Source of the DNA: Rhynchopus euleeides
Taxonomy: Eukaryota; Euglenozoa; Diplonemea; Diplonemida; Diplonemidae
Length of the DNA: 64,000 nucleotides
Direction: 5' to 3'
NCBI GenBank assembly: GCA_963210315.1
Contig: OY723248.1
Span: 2,372,727 to 2,436,726 of the forward strand
Below are positions 22,955 to 33,533 of the stretch, one piece after another; positions within the stretch are counted from its first letter, which is position 1; every line of letters begins with the position of its first letter. The position numbers and the translations under genes are program-made. Below the pieces are notes generated by a model that was not told the origin of the DNA, made no database searches, and saw only the letters and a list, made by a program, of their open reading frames with translations.

Positions 22955-23236
22955 GCACCCGTTCCACCACCCCCCTTCCCTGCAGGGAAATAAAGTGTGG
23001 GTTCGGGGAAATAAAGTCAGTATTTACCTCCCCGTTTTTGTGGGGCAGGTTGGCTGCAATACGGTGATTCTCCTCGATATTTCCACATTTCTTCCCGCAA
23101 TAAAGTCTTTATCTACTCGTTTCTGCTATTTTCCTCACAAAATAACGGGGACTTTTTTTTTCACTGCGTGAAATATTTTACTTTATTCAGACCAGCTTCC
23201 TATACAAAACTACTCGAGCACTTTATCTGCCGGTTA

Positions 23237-23707
23237 CTGGGGGGGGGCAAATACAAGAGTATATGCAAATACAAGGGTATATGCTAATACAAGAGTACTC
23301 CAGAAATCGCGATTTTAAAAAGTTCACCGAGCAAATACAAGAGTATACTCTTGTATTTGCATACTAGACTTTTGAAGAACTTTTGTGGGGTTTTCATCAT
23401 ATTTTGTACTTCCAATGACCTCCCCCAGGCCAGTGGGCCTCCTGTCTGGAGTCGTCACGGTCGGGTGGGAGTCGCCTCGGGGTGGGAAAGGCCAAGAGGA
23501 CGCTCGTATTGTCTCTTCGGCGCCGCTGCCCCATGAGGGCCCACCCGGAGGCCATATTTCTAGTATGCAAATACAAGAGTATATACTCTTGTATTTGCAT
23601 ACTAGACAACTTTTCAGCTAAAAAAACAATTTTTTGAAAACCCTGAATTACGTAAGCTGGCACGGTGAATAGAAGAGTATACCCTTGTATTTGCCCCCCC
23701 CCCCCAG
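23237..23707. mobile_element. TA-flanked MITE with G-run ends and AAATACAAGAGTATA words
   Basis: CTGGGGGGGGGCAAATACAAG at the left is matched by CTTGTATTTGCCCC...CAG at the right, with TA at 23235-23236 and 23708-23709. The palindrome CAAATACAAGAGTATA/TATACTCTTGTATTTG occurs several times (23248-23300, 23332-23365, 23567-23605). No coding sequence. Confidence 0.75.
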
Positions 23708-23709
23708 TA

Positions 23710-24062
23710 ATAAAAGCAATTTCTTTATATTTTTTGTTGTGGGCGTTCGTTCCTTCAAAGACCGCCAAAAAAAATTCTTGTCGTTATTTTGGTGTTATCG
23801 AAATAGGGGCAACTTCGCACGAACGGGGCACGAAATATCAGGGTGGGCCCTTTTTTTTTTTTTTTTTTTTTTTTTTCTTTTTTTTCTTGGTGGGATTTTT
23901 CACGTATTGCCTGTGGTTTTCATGAACCACCCAAATTTCGCGTGAATTTTGTGCATGTATCGGCCCGGATAGACCCGGACAGGCATGTATTGTCCCGTTC
24001 TGGCCTGTTTAGGTCGGCTGGAGGACGTTAAAGGAGTGCCGTCTCGCTGAGGGTTTCTCTTT
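23710..24062. other. Non-coding stretch with a 26-base T run
   Basis: Holds one copy of the direct repeat GGCACGAAATATCAGGG (about 23827; second copy about 25514) followed by a T run at 23851-23876. No gene is seen. Confidence 0.5.
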
Positions 24063-24097
24063 GGTGTTGGTGGGCCAACACCAAAGATAACACCATC

Positions 24098-24503
24098 TAC
24101 GAGGTTGCCCCGATATTTTCCACACCTCTGCGAGGTTGCCCCGATATTTTCCACATCTCTGCGAGGTTGCCCCGATATTTTCCACATCTCTACGAGGTTG
24201 CCCCGACATTTTCCACACCTCTGCGAGGTTGCCCCGACATTTTCCACACCTCTACGAGGTTGCCCCGGGATTTTCCACACCTCTGCGAGGTTGCCCCGAC
24301 ATTTTCCACACCTCTACGAGGTTGCCCCGATATTTTCCACACCTCTGCGAGGTTGCCCCGGGATTTTCCACACCTCTGCGAGGTTGCCCCGATATTTTCC
24401 ACACCTCTACGAGGTTGCCCCGACATTTTCCACACCTCTGCGAGGTTGCCCCGACATTTTCCACACCTCTGCGAGGTTGCCCCGGGATTTTCCACACCTC
24501 TAC
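24098..24503 (+). repeat. 31-bp minisatellite, 13 units
   Basis: Units of 31 bp (core GAGGTTGCCCCGATATTTTC, then CACACCTCTRC) start at 24099 and recur every 31 bases to 24472. Variants are GATATT, GACATT and GGGATT. It is preceded by a hairpin with a 12-bp stem (CTTTGGTGTTGG, loop TGGG, CCAACACCAAAG; about 24059-24086) and followed by a related TTGGTGGGCCAACACCA (24505). There are no spacers, so it is not a CRISPR array. Confidence 0.9.
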
Positions 24504-24543
24504 GTTGGTGGGCCAACACCAGGAGAGGGTTCTGATATATGAT

Positions 24544-25029
24544 CTACGTCAAACAGGTGGGGAGAGCAACCTTGGCAGGGGGACTCAAACTCCCCCAGTG
24601 TGCGCAAGAGAACACGATGCCGACCGTTCCCCGCCCCACCCGCATATCCTTTTGCCTCAGTCTGGGGTTATTGCTGCTGTATTGCGGAGCAGCCGGTATG
24701 TTGCAGCACGGCATCCCGTTGCGGATCAGGGAGCACACCCTATGGCGTAGCTCCTTCCGCGACCACGGGCTCGGCAGCTCGGTGCACTGCACCAGCACCA
24801 CGTCGCTCTCCCGCAGGAACGGGAGCACCTCCTCACCCACCTCCTTAAACTCTGTCGTCCAGAGGTCGTTCCGCTTCAGCAACCGGTATCCCGGAGTGGA
24901 CGGGAGGTAGCCCTCCTCTGTGAGGGTCGTCTGCACAAGCTGTGCAGTCATGCCCACGGGCAGATCCTTCGGGATCACACGGCGCTGCGCGCTGGTGATC
25001 ACGGAAACCTCGACCACGAGTCGAGGCAT
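24544..25029 (-). CDS. Hypothetical protein, coding-like segment between repeats
   Basis: From ATG 25029 about 160 codons follow with consistently GC-ending third positions, unlike the surrounding sequence. Examples are the segments MPRLVVEVSVITSAQRRVIP and EEVLPFLRESDVVLVQC. The frame extends upstream without good codon bias, so I place the start at 25029. No family is recognised; alternating hydrophobic strands and charged helices suggest a small folded alpha/beta domain. Bias weakens near the 3' end (after about 24620), so the real end or a splice donor may be there. It sits between a minisatellite and a direct repeat, so it may be transposon cargo or a fragment of a host gene. Confidence 0.4.
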   Translation of the reverse strand: MPRLVVEVSVITSAQRRVIPKDLPVGMTAQLVQTTLTEEGYLPSTPGYRLLKRNDLWTTEFKEVGEEVLPFLRESDVVLVQCTELPSPWSRKELRHRVCSLIRNGMPCCNIPAAPQYSSNNPRLRQKDMRVGRGTVGIVFSCAHWGSLSPPAKVALPTCLT

Positions 25030-26289
25030 TTCCGCAAGACCCCAAGGTCCATTTCCTATGGTGGATGGTGGTGTGATGAGATGGCCCCAGGACCTGTTCG
25101 TGGTCCTGGACCACCAAGTTCTACCCCGGCCAGTGCGCGGTTTCTTGTAGTTGGTTGTGTTGTTGTTCGTGGAGCACATATCATCGTGCGAAGAGCCCGT
25201 TGGAAAAGTGTGGGAGAAACCTGCTGCGCCCCCCACAGTACGACAGGATGCGCGCAGGCACCGGGCCCGAAACCTGAATGTTGATTCACCCGCCCCCGCC
25301 CCAGCTTCCCCGCCCACCTGATCTTCTCAAGTTACCCCTGGTGGTCCACCGACGGGCAAAATCAAGCGAATCTGGAGAGTAGTTGTCCGTATCCAGCCCG
25401 GCATTGAGTGTTCTGGGGTGCGTTCTGCGCCACTGCGTGGCAACGAGCTCCTGGAACGGGGAAAACGGGGGCCGCAAAAAACGGGGCCCAAACGGGTTTT
25501 TGGGCACGAACAGGGCACGAAATATCAGGGGGTCGATAACACCATTATTTCTCTTGTGATTCACTCTGTCGCGTTCTACTCTTTATTTTCTTCGACAAAA
25601 CCACCCATGTGTGTGTGTGGGAGGGGAGGGGAGGGGGCGGAAGGGAGGTCGTTTGTCAGGGCTCACTCACCATACCCATGCACCGCACCACCACCCCCCT
25701 CACCACACACGGCGAGCGGGATGTTGGAGTCAACGCATAACCCAAACCCAGTGAGAGATGCTGGCAGCGAAACCTTGCCCCCCTCCCCAAGTCAAACTTG
25801 CTTGTCAGCGAAATGAGTCCGTGGGGAGCGCACGGCGCGCGCAGTGTCTTCTTCTTTTTTGATACAGCACAGCAAAATCCTCGCCTCCAAAAGTGCCCCC
25901 CACCCACATGAAGGTGTGCACATGACAACACGACTTGGGCCAATCGCCGGCATCCTGCAGTCAAGGGATGCCCGTCACTCCAAAGTGAAGAACAAGTGAG
26001 CCTTCACCTCACAGTTTAGTATGTGCCACTCCCTGGCACGGTGTTTTCTTTTCAGCACATTCTATTGTCTTTATGATGCCTTACAGTGTCTGGGGTGGGT
26101 AGTGCTTCTGACGACTCTGCTTTCCCCTTCCCCTTTCCCTTTTTATTTTCTGTGTGTCTAGCTATCTCGTGTCCGCATGTGCCCCGCACCCTCCACACAT
26201 CAAGGCAGCAGGCTACTGTGCGGGTGGAAAGCGTCAACGCATATTACAAATTCAGGGAGAAAGGAATCACGGTTGCTACGCTTTTGTTT
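25030..26289. other. Non-coding region with direct repeat copy
   Basis: The second copy of GGCACGAAATATCAGGG (about 25514) is followed by GATAACACCAT, which also occurs at about 24084. Otherwise only GT- and CT-rich simple sequence. No gene is seen. Confidence 0.45.
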
Positions 26290-26504
26290 TGTTAGTCCGA
26301 TTTTTCGGGTTTTTTTCTATTTCTTTATTTTCTTTTGGGTGCGTCCACCAAAGAAAACGTGGCCACCCACTCGCAGAGGCTCCCGAAAGCTCCAGCATCA
26401 GCTCGAGGTTCATGGAGTAGATCGGTGTCTCCAGAAGAAGGGGATGTCCGGTCGAAGAAGACAAACGACGAAGACAACCACACAGGCCGCACAAAAAAAA
26501 AAAG
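26290..26504 (+). mobile_element. 5'-truncated retroposed copy ending in poly-A
   Basis: About 210 bp (starting near TTTTCGGGTTTTTTTC) match the 3' part of the minus-strand insertion at 39538-40200, and it ends in an 11-base A run. The poly-A end and 5' truncation point to reverse transcription. Confidence 0.7.
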
Positions 26505-26589
26505 TCCGGCGGAGCCAACTGGGGAAACTTTCTGTGCCTTTAGCTGGATCGTGCGACCCCACTCACACTACTTCATCCGTGTACACAAA

Positions 26590-27228
26590 GGGGGCCCTCG
26601 CTACCGGATGTGACTGAGGTCCTGGGCAAGACGTTAAACTACCTGGGAGGGCTTCCCCAGACCATGACGGGTGCTTGCACCAGGAGTTTGAAACAGCCAC
26701 TCATGCCTTGCGATGCTCAAGTGCCTGCTGGACCCCTATGTCCTTCAGGCCCCAAAGCAGGCAACGATATGGGAGCAACCTAACAGGGGAGGTGAAGAGG
26801 GCACGGGTCTTAGCCTGATGACACACTGCAACCTCAAGGTGACTGGCGACACCTCTCCCACAGTCTGCGGCGACTCTGCCGTGGCGACAAGGCTTCCTGT
26901 CATGGGAGATCGCTGCGTGGATCAACGTGGCACCACCCGTGTGCTCGGCAGGTTGTTTCGGCACCTGTTTTCTCCGTGTCATGCTTTTCGTGAGCGTGTC
27001 AGGGATGTTGGCACACGCTGGGGAGGGTTCACATGATGACATAACATATATCAGAAGCACACACCCACGTGGCGCTGTCCTTGGCAGGACTTTGAAAGTG
27101 CCGCCTTGATATCCTTGTTGGATAGAACCCTCATATCACACCCTCAATCAGCTGACGACTGAGTGAGAAAAAGTGAGCGACGGCTCACTTCACTGACTGA
27201 CGAGCTGTGACTGGTAGCGAGGGCCCCC
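26590..27228. mobile_element. Hairpin MITE interrupted by a retroposed B unit
   Basis: GGGGGCCCTCGCTACC at the left and GGTAGCGAGGGCCCCC at the right are inverted ends. Without the inner insertion the MITE would be about 95 bp, like the copies at 21643, 32900 and 49516. Confidence 0.6.
26619..27156 (+). mobile_element. Retroposed B unit, full length, with 7-bp target duplication
   Basis: It runs from GTCCTGGGCAAGACGTTAAAC to CAATCAGCTGAC and is flanked by GACTGAG (26612-26618 and 27157-27163). The same sequence appears inverted at 47528-48066 (full) and 44323-44715 (truncated). The first ~85 bp are shared with the head of the 39538-40200 insertion. No poly-A tail. The 107-119-codon frames seen on both strands show no domain. 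Confidence 0.7.
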
Positions 27229-27753
27229 AAAGAGTGGGGTCTGCGATCCAATAAAAAACATCTTCCGGCAGTAATTGGTTCGTTGTCTCGTTATTGCTGT
27301 CACTTTACGACCCAGGGGGCACAGATAGTTTTTCACTCTGAAGTGAAGGCCCTCGATCACACCCCTTTCCCGACACGGTTCCACTGTTCCATGCGCAGAA
27401 CGTCTCCCACCCCCCCACATCCTTCTCCCACCTCCCCGCGGGCCCCTCTTCTCACGGTCCCCCCCATACGTATCTGATTTGCTGTATTTCATCGCTTTCG
27501 ACCAACCTTTCCCGCCTTCCTGACCCTGACTGGGGGGGTGTATGGTGGCAATCTTCACCACCTGTTCCTTTCTCTATAGGCACCGGATGCTTGGCACTCA
27601 AAGGGGTCACGTGCCAAGTCAGGGGGTTGGCGTGGGTCCCTTCTCGCCACTTTTCGCTGCTTTCACCCCTCTTCCCCTCCCCACACACAACCGCAATCTT
27701 GAGTTCAGCTGTCGCCCAAAAAATATCACCACATTTTTTTTATTGGTTCGCGG
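27229..27753. other. Non-coding spacer
   Basis: Mostly pyrimidine-rich sequence; a TCTGAAGTGAAGGCCCTCG fragment at about 27338 resembles a half MITE. No gene. Confidence 0.4.
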
Positions 27754-28604
27754 CAGGGTGTTCGCTATCTCCCACCTTCCTCGCAGACTGTGGGAGAAAG
27801 GGGTAAAATTGCCTCCTCAATTTTTTTTCGCGCGCGCGAAATCATGCAACATCTGCCCCTCGAACAAATTGCCTCGGGGTCCAGACCAGGGCACTGTATA
27901 TGTTTAGCGCAATGGGCCCATCTCGCTGTTCGCGGTTGCAAAACGGAGGTTTTGCGGCAATCAGTGAGTACTTCGGGAGTTGGCCTTTGACAAAACTGAT
28001 GTGAACATGCGTATGAGCCTGACTTGAACCCAAAACAGGACCGTCGACGGTACCCGTTCTCGAGAAGGAAGGGCACGGTCACATGCGCTCGTTAGTTCCT
28101 GTTGGGCAGACTTCACAGGTCACAGGGGGTCTGGGGGGCGGAGCCCCCCAGCCGCCGGAGGCCACGGTAGTGAACATTTGGCAGCCTCGTCCCCGAGTCC
28201 GCTTCATAGTGGAACACCACATGCAGACAACGTGCACCTTGAGGCAGCATGCTCAAGAGGTACATCGGCCTAGCGCCTGTGGCAGGCCAGTATGCTCTTG
28301 GCTTTGGCCTCCTCTGGCCTTGACCATGCTGATGCCGGCTCCGACGGTCCCCAGCAGGTTCAGGTCTCGCTTCTTTTGGTCATTTCCACTCCGTGCGAGG
28401 CGTGGTGGCATCAAGGTGTACGAGAGGGTGCTGCCCTTCTCCTTCAGAACCCCTTCCCACCCGAGGCAAAAACTTCCGAGAAACTTTTTTTATTTAATTT
28501 CTCCCCCTTGGGAGAAATGCCGGGGAGAGAGGTGGGAGAAGGGTTTTCCCAGAATCATTTTTTTAACGAAATAGGCCCCTATTTCTCCCCGAGCGAACGC
28601 CCTG
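27754..28604. mobile_element. Non-autonomous hAT element, internal-deletion derivative
   Basis: It starts CAGGGTGTTCGCT, ends AGCGAACGCCCTG, and has flanks GTTCGCGG and GTTTGCGG (8 bp, one mismatch). Nearly the whole sequence matches 17806-18591 of the 2.5-kb hAT in inverted orientation, joined directly to that element's first ~40 bp. The transposase region is absent. Confidence 0.85.
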
Positions 28605-28612
28605 GTTTGCGG

Positions 28613-30845
28613 ATATGAAGGGCTTTTCAATTCAAAACCACCCGTGTGCTGCAATAACAGCGCATGAAACAAAGGAGCTCTCTTCGGGCAAAGTTCCACC
28701 CACCTCCCTCACTCCCCCTGCCCATACCCTGCCAATTGTTGACTGTTCACTTGAATGTGTTGGGCTACTCGTGCTGCTTCTCTCTTGCAACCTGCTCAAG
28801 CAAAATTCTTTTTTTGTGCTTTTGCAGGGGTTGCTCCGACTACAAAAGCAACAGCCAGACGGGCGGTGGTTGGCTGTGCGCATTATGACTTTGAATATTA
28901 TTTTTGTTATTTTCTTCTTCTTCGCTTCGTATGCCTAAGTCACCCCCACCCCACCCCACCCCCCCCGACCTGGATATATATCGAATGAAGCGAGGTCAAC
29001 TCTGGTTTTCCATTTCTTCGACTTCACTACCCCTCCCGCCTTCATCCAGCAGGCATGCGCAACGTCGTTTGGGGGATTGCACTTGGCCCTGTGGCGCGGT
29101 GTGTCTAAACCGTGCCACTTTGCAGCCGATTCTGTGAGGCACACACAGCACGTGTGAGGCAGCAGCTCACCCCTTTTTTTTACTCACGTTTCTGCATTTT
29201 GGGGGCCGTGTTTCCTGTTTCTTCTTCTCGTTCATTGCCCCCCCTCCCCCCAGACGGGGAAGTGCGGGTGAGTGCAGAGAGGTTGCTCGGGCAGCATCCC
29301 CCTCCCACGCCCCTTATCCCTATCCAATCCCGCCGGGGAAAAAGCCGAGATGCTGCCAAGGTCAGAACGTTAACCTTAAAGTTCCTGCAAGACCTGTGTC
29401 CCCGCCCCCCCAAGGGGAGCTGCAATCCCAGCGCGATGCATCGGAACAAACCAGCAAGGTCCGAAGTCAGCGAGGAGAGGACTCACAGATGTTTCGTCTG
29501 CGGTAGCTGCAAGCCCACTGCAAATGTGTCCACTTTGAACGAATGTATCGAGAGGCAACATCATTATCACAGTGTGTCAGCACCAGCCGTTGTGTGCGCC
29601 AGAGCTGGTTGTTCGTTGTGCACATGCCCTGGCATTTGTCGATACGCCCAGCAAAAACAGTGGCGGTGCCCGAGGTCATGATATAAAGTGGTTTATCAAA
29701 GGAGGGGTGCCAAGGTCGTCGGCACCAAAAAGAAAGTAATTCATCAGATGTTGCGGGCGCCTGGTGCGGGTCCTGCTCCGACATGTTTGTCTTGTCAAAA
29801 AAATCAACAAAAAAAATTGAAGAAAAGAACGAAAGATGTTACTGGCGAGTTCTTCCATCTTGTGACCCCTCCCAAGCCACAGAAGCTATCTATCACCTCC
29901 ACAAAGTGGATGACCTGCCCCCACCCTTTTTGAGGCTCGTGAGGTCATACGGAATTTTTTTGGGAGCGGGGGGGGGATGCAGAGTGCTTACGAAAATTTG
30001 CTGGTGGTTCATAGTGTTGTGCCCTGCTCCCTTCTTTTCTCCCCACATCCTTCATCCTCCATAATATCAACACCACTCCTTTCAGTGTGGATACCAATCG
30101 CTGCCCATTTTCGGTGCGGCGGGGTTTTTTTGCATGCACCCGCATGCACAAACCAACAACGCAAAGAGTGGCTGCATGGGTTGGGCCATGCTACCACGCC
30201 ATTTATCAGCAACAAACTCATTCCATCCCGGTATGTCACATCACACGTGTACCTGGTGGGGTTTGCGACAAGCCAGCCTATCGAACACTCGGGACACAGA
30301 AGCCCACACAGCCTACTCCAACAAGAATTCAAAAACGGGGAAGGTGCGTAGCGGCCTTTGGCAATTTGCGGTTATTCCTGTTGCTCTCTGGTGGCGGGAA
30401 TACCAACGAAAAGTCGCAGGCCTTCGTAGGCAAAAAAAAATGTGTTGAGTTAGCGAGATCTTGGTCGTTGAACAGCAGTCAGCGAAAGACTGCTGTGCGA
30501 TTAACCCAGGCTCGCAATCCACTTCTTCATTGTCGACATCAACAGGCAACCTCTCCACCGAAGGCACGGCAAGCTGATAGTTTCTCCCGCGACACATTGC
30601 GTTGTGGGGAGAGGTGCTGCTACGATCGATCCAATCAACGAGCATGCTCTGTACCGCTGATCTCAGCCTCGAGTCTGCTCAGGTAGTGATCCACGGGTGC
30701 GCACCCTTTCTGTGCTTCATACGAATCATCATCACACATTACCACGCTGTGTCAGCATTGCGCCATCTCTGAGAGAACGAACAAAAACTCTTGAGGAAGA
30801 AGGGTAGACTATTCGGCAGTAGAGAAGAAGAAAAAAAACATCCGT
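28613..30845. other. Intergenic, no recognisable gene
   Basis: Short ORFs only (for example 29112-29681 plus strand, 189 codons, Cys-rich near the end, no domain). No repeat boundary is recognised. Confidence 0.4.
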
Positions 30846-30853
30846 GCAGAAAG

Positions 30854-31414
30854 CAGTGTTTTCGCTTGGAAGATTTGGGGTGAAAAATCTTCAAAAAAAA
30901 TAAAAATGCTGGAAATCCCAGGAAGATATCTTCCTGGGGGAAAAAGAAAAAAAAATCTGGTCGCCAGATTTTTTTCCGTTTTTTTTTTGGGGGGACTTTT
31001 TGGCGGCCTGACGGTGACTTCTGGACCGAATCCGACTGGTTTTTTTGGCACGGCTTCCAATCCCGTGCATGGGATACGCACAAGAACAGATGTTCGCTAC
31101 CGTGGCCTCCGGCGGCTGGGGGGCTCCGCCCCCCAGACCCCCCCTGTGGCATGTACCTGTCAGTTGCCAAGGCCTGAGCACATGCGGCGTCACCTCTTCA
31201 GGAGACGCGAGCCCATGCTGATGTGTCGAATCATGTGTCCGTGTGCCTGTTGGGGGGGAAAAGTGACCCCAAACCCCAATTTTGGTGTTCCTCCAACGCC
31301 CAGAGGTCAGCACGAGCGCTGTTCCCTGGAGGGGGGACAATACTGGGCGGGGTGGGTGGAAGAGTAGAAATCTTCCTGGGTCTGGCCCCCCCTGGAAGAT
31401 TAGCGAAAACCCTG
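30854..31414. mobile_element. Non-autonomous hAT element with perfect 8-bp duplication
   Basis: It starts CAGTGTTTTCGCT and ends AGCGAAAACCCTG. GCAGAAAG lies on both sides (30846-30853, 31415-31422). The words GGAAGAT/ATCTTCC recur at both ends. The GGCCTCCGGCGGCTGGGGGG hairpin module (about 31103-31140) is shared with the hAT elements at 16081 and 27754. Confidence 0.88.
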
Positions 31415-31707
31415 GCAGAAAGTAAAAAAAAAATGTAACTCACGCTCACCCCAATGAAGGTCACGTGAGGTAGATGCCCACCTCAGAGGGGCAGGCGACA
31501 CCCTCATCTTACGAGGGTACGTCTCGGTATGAAGTAAGGATCTGTGTGTAGATCCACAGCCCTGCCTCTGCCCCCCTTCAGAACTCGTCATCGGACCGTT
31601 GTTGCGTGTCGTAGCAGGGCGGGGCGGGGCGGGGATCGAGGCGGGTGCCATCCCGTGTTTTGGGGGCCTCTTTGTCACCCTTGTTGTTGATTCCCCCCCC
31701 CCCCCTA

Positions 31708-32858
31708 GGGAAAACCTTAAGGGGTAAACTTTACGGGATTTTTCACATAGGCGAGGAACACGCACAAAATGGCAGTAAACCTGAAACCCCGGCCCCTGGG
31801 AGTATTTGGGGGCGGTCTGGGTGGTTTTTGGGGGTATTTGGTCACTTCTGAGCCAATCCGTGACCATGCTCAAAAAAGTGTCATGGTTTGGTTCCGGCCC
31901 CCTCATTTGAACCACCCTTCCGAGCCCGTCCCGCCCTACTTGCCCGCAACATTCCGCCTTTTCTTGTCTTGGGTGGGCACTGATGCCTTCGGTTCAATTT
32001 GGGAGCAAATGTGTGTGGCAAGCTTGGGAAGGAGCGTCTTCTCGCCGGCATTTCCTGATAACACTTGCTGCAGCGTACACCGACCACTGCGCCTGCCGGT
32101 TTGCACACCGAATAAGGCTTTGGAACCCACACCGGCATATTTTCCAAAGATGCCAGCCCCAAAATCCACTCGCGCACCGTCTCCAGCCTCTCCTTTCCAT
32201 CTGCGGCTGAGTTCCCCAGCATTCTGACCGTCGTCCGGCATCTCTTTTAGCTCTTGCAGTGCTGCAATGAAGAGCGCGTAAGTGGGGGTGATGGTGCAGA
32301 TGACGAGGATCATCGCCACTGAGAAGTGCCACTGCAGTACCGTAGAGCCGGGGTGACACAGGTTATACACCACACCCACTTCGCTGTTGCCGTGACCCCT
32401 GATGAAGTCCCCAATGCATCCGACACCTCAGGGAGGGCACATAATATCGCCTCCCGAGTGACGCCCTTGCATTCGCAGACACACCTGATCTTTGTTGAGG
32501 ATGTCGGCAGAAACCTGACAGAACACTCGCTGAAATACCATTTTCTTGGCCCGATAGTACTCAGATGTCTCATCAGAGGCGGCAGAACGTGGTACATGAC
32601 GGGGGATGGTGATGACGCAGGTGACAGGGTGCTCGGGAGACTCACCCGGGGAGGGGTTCGGTACCAAACCATGACACTTTTTTCAACACAGCGTTTCAGC
32701 CGCGTTCCGGGGCACCAAAGTGGGTGTCCCACACCCAGGGGCAGTTTTTGGGGTGGTCTGGCCACTTTTTCAGCATTTTTGGGGGGTTTCTGGTCGAAAA
32801 TTGCCTATGTCGAAAAATATCGTAAAGTTGAGGGATTTCGGTACCTTAAGACGGTCCC
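31708..32858. mobile_element. TA-flanked 1.15-kb inverted-repeat element
   Basis: GGGAAAACCTTAAGGGGTAA at the left is matched imperfectly by an inverted copy at the right (CCTTAAGACGGTCCC). TA lies at 31706-31707 and 32859-32860. A longer inverted pair (AAAAAAGTGTCATGGTTTGG near 31874 and its complement near 32668) extends the arms. No convincing transposase. Confidence 0.65.
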
Positions 32859-32898
32859 TACCCCCCCCCCCCCGCAATACGATTGTGCCCAACTCAGC

Positions 32899-32992
32899 GG
32901 GGGCGCCCTTCGCTCTTTATCAAACCGTGCCAGTTCGGCACACATGTTGTCAGGCAACTCACCTTTCTGCACTTCTGAGCGAAGCCCCCTCC
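32899..32992. mobile_element. Short hairpin MITE (GGGGGC..TTCGCTC family)
   Basis: GGGGGCGCCCTTCGCTCTTT and CTGCACTTCTGAGCGAAGCC with GCCCCC form inverted ends about 90 bp apart. Confidence 0.55.
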
Positions 32993-33147
32993 CACCCAGC
33001 CCTTCTTTGATTTTTTTCCGGATGCGTTTCTCTTCAAAATTAGTGATGGAGGATCGCCACCACCGGCCACCCCACCCCATCCCTACACCCACACCCCCAC
33101 CCCGCCCCTCTTCTCTTTCTGCACTTTTAAATTCCCAAAAAAAATTA

Positions 33148-33531
33148 CCGTATTCGGAAAAATACTGGAACGGAATAATGTTCCAAGTTCCAGCCGAGAC
33201 CCCATTTGTTCCAGTTATTTTCCGTTCCAGAATTGTTCTGGGGGGTCTGCGCGGACTTGGCCGTTTTCTGGGAGTCGGGTACTTTCCCAAGGGTATGCTG
33301 GCCCACCATCCTCCACCATGGCATGGGGTGGGGTGAGGTGGGATTTCGGACATGTGTCCGAAAAACTGACAAGTACCCGCCAATTTCCCCCATATTCTAA
33401 TTCTGGAACGGAAAAATACTGGAACGGAATAATGTTCCAAGTTTCGAAAACTCGGGTTTGTTCCAGTTATTTTCCGTTCCAGAAAAAATCCGTTCCAGCA
33501 TTTTTCCGTTCCAGTATTTTTCCGAATACGG
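33148..33531. mobile_element. TA-flanked MITE with GGAACGGAATAATGTTCC words
   Basis: CCGTATTCGGAAAAATACTG at the left has a perfect inverted copy at the right, with TA at 33146-33147 and 33532-33533. The word TTCCGTTCCAG/CTGGAACGGAA is repeated at least seven times in 384 bp. Confidence 0.8.
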
Positions 33532-33533
33532 TA

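Larger units (their letters stand above)
21202..23182 (-). mobile_element. Putative Crypton-like element around the recombinase (borders uncertain)
   Basis: The recombinase gene is bracketed by AGGGAAATAAAGT (21205 and 22981) and further AATAAAGT or ACTTTATT copies at 23012, 23100 and 23172. Cryptons usually lack inverted ends, so these borders are inferred from the word distribution only. Confidence 0.4.

Noticed and set aside
21202..23182. LTR retrotransposon interpretation of the AGGGAAATAAAGT repeats
   Set aside because: The repeats are very short and mixed in orientation, no RT or integrase is present, and the enclosed gene is a tyrosine recombinase without RT.
24098..24503. CRISPR-like regular repeat
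   Set aside because: The 31-bp units are directly adjacent with no spacers, and the DNA is eukaryotic; it is a minisatellite.
23817..25531. GCACGAAC.GGGCACGAAATATCAGGG direct repeats as LTRs or target duplication
   Set aside because: About 27 bp is too short for LTRs and too long for a target duplication, and the intervening region shows no element structure; cause left open.
29112..29681. 189-codon Cys-rich ORF
   Set aside because: Codon usage is not host-like and the Cys spacing matches no zinc-binding pattern clearly.
32310..32765. Possible Tc1/mariner VMVW motif on the minus strand
   Set aside because: SVMVWYRT comes from the element's own inverted repeat and appears on both arms; no DDE residues are found.
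32326..33336. 336-codon plus-strand ORF
   Set aside because: It runs across the end of the 31708-32858 element, C runs and a MITE; no domain and poor codon bias.
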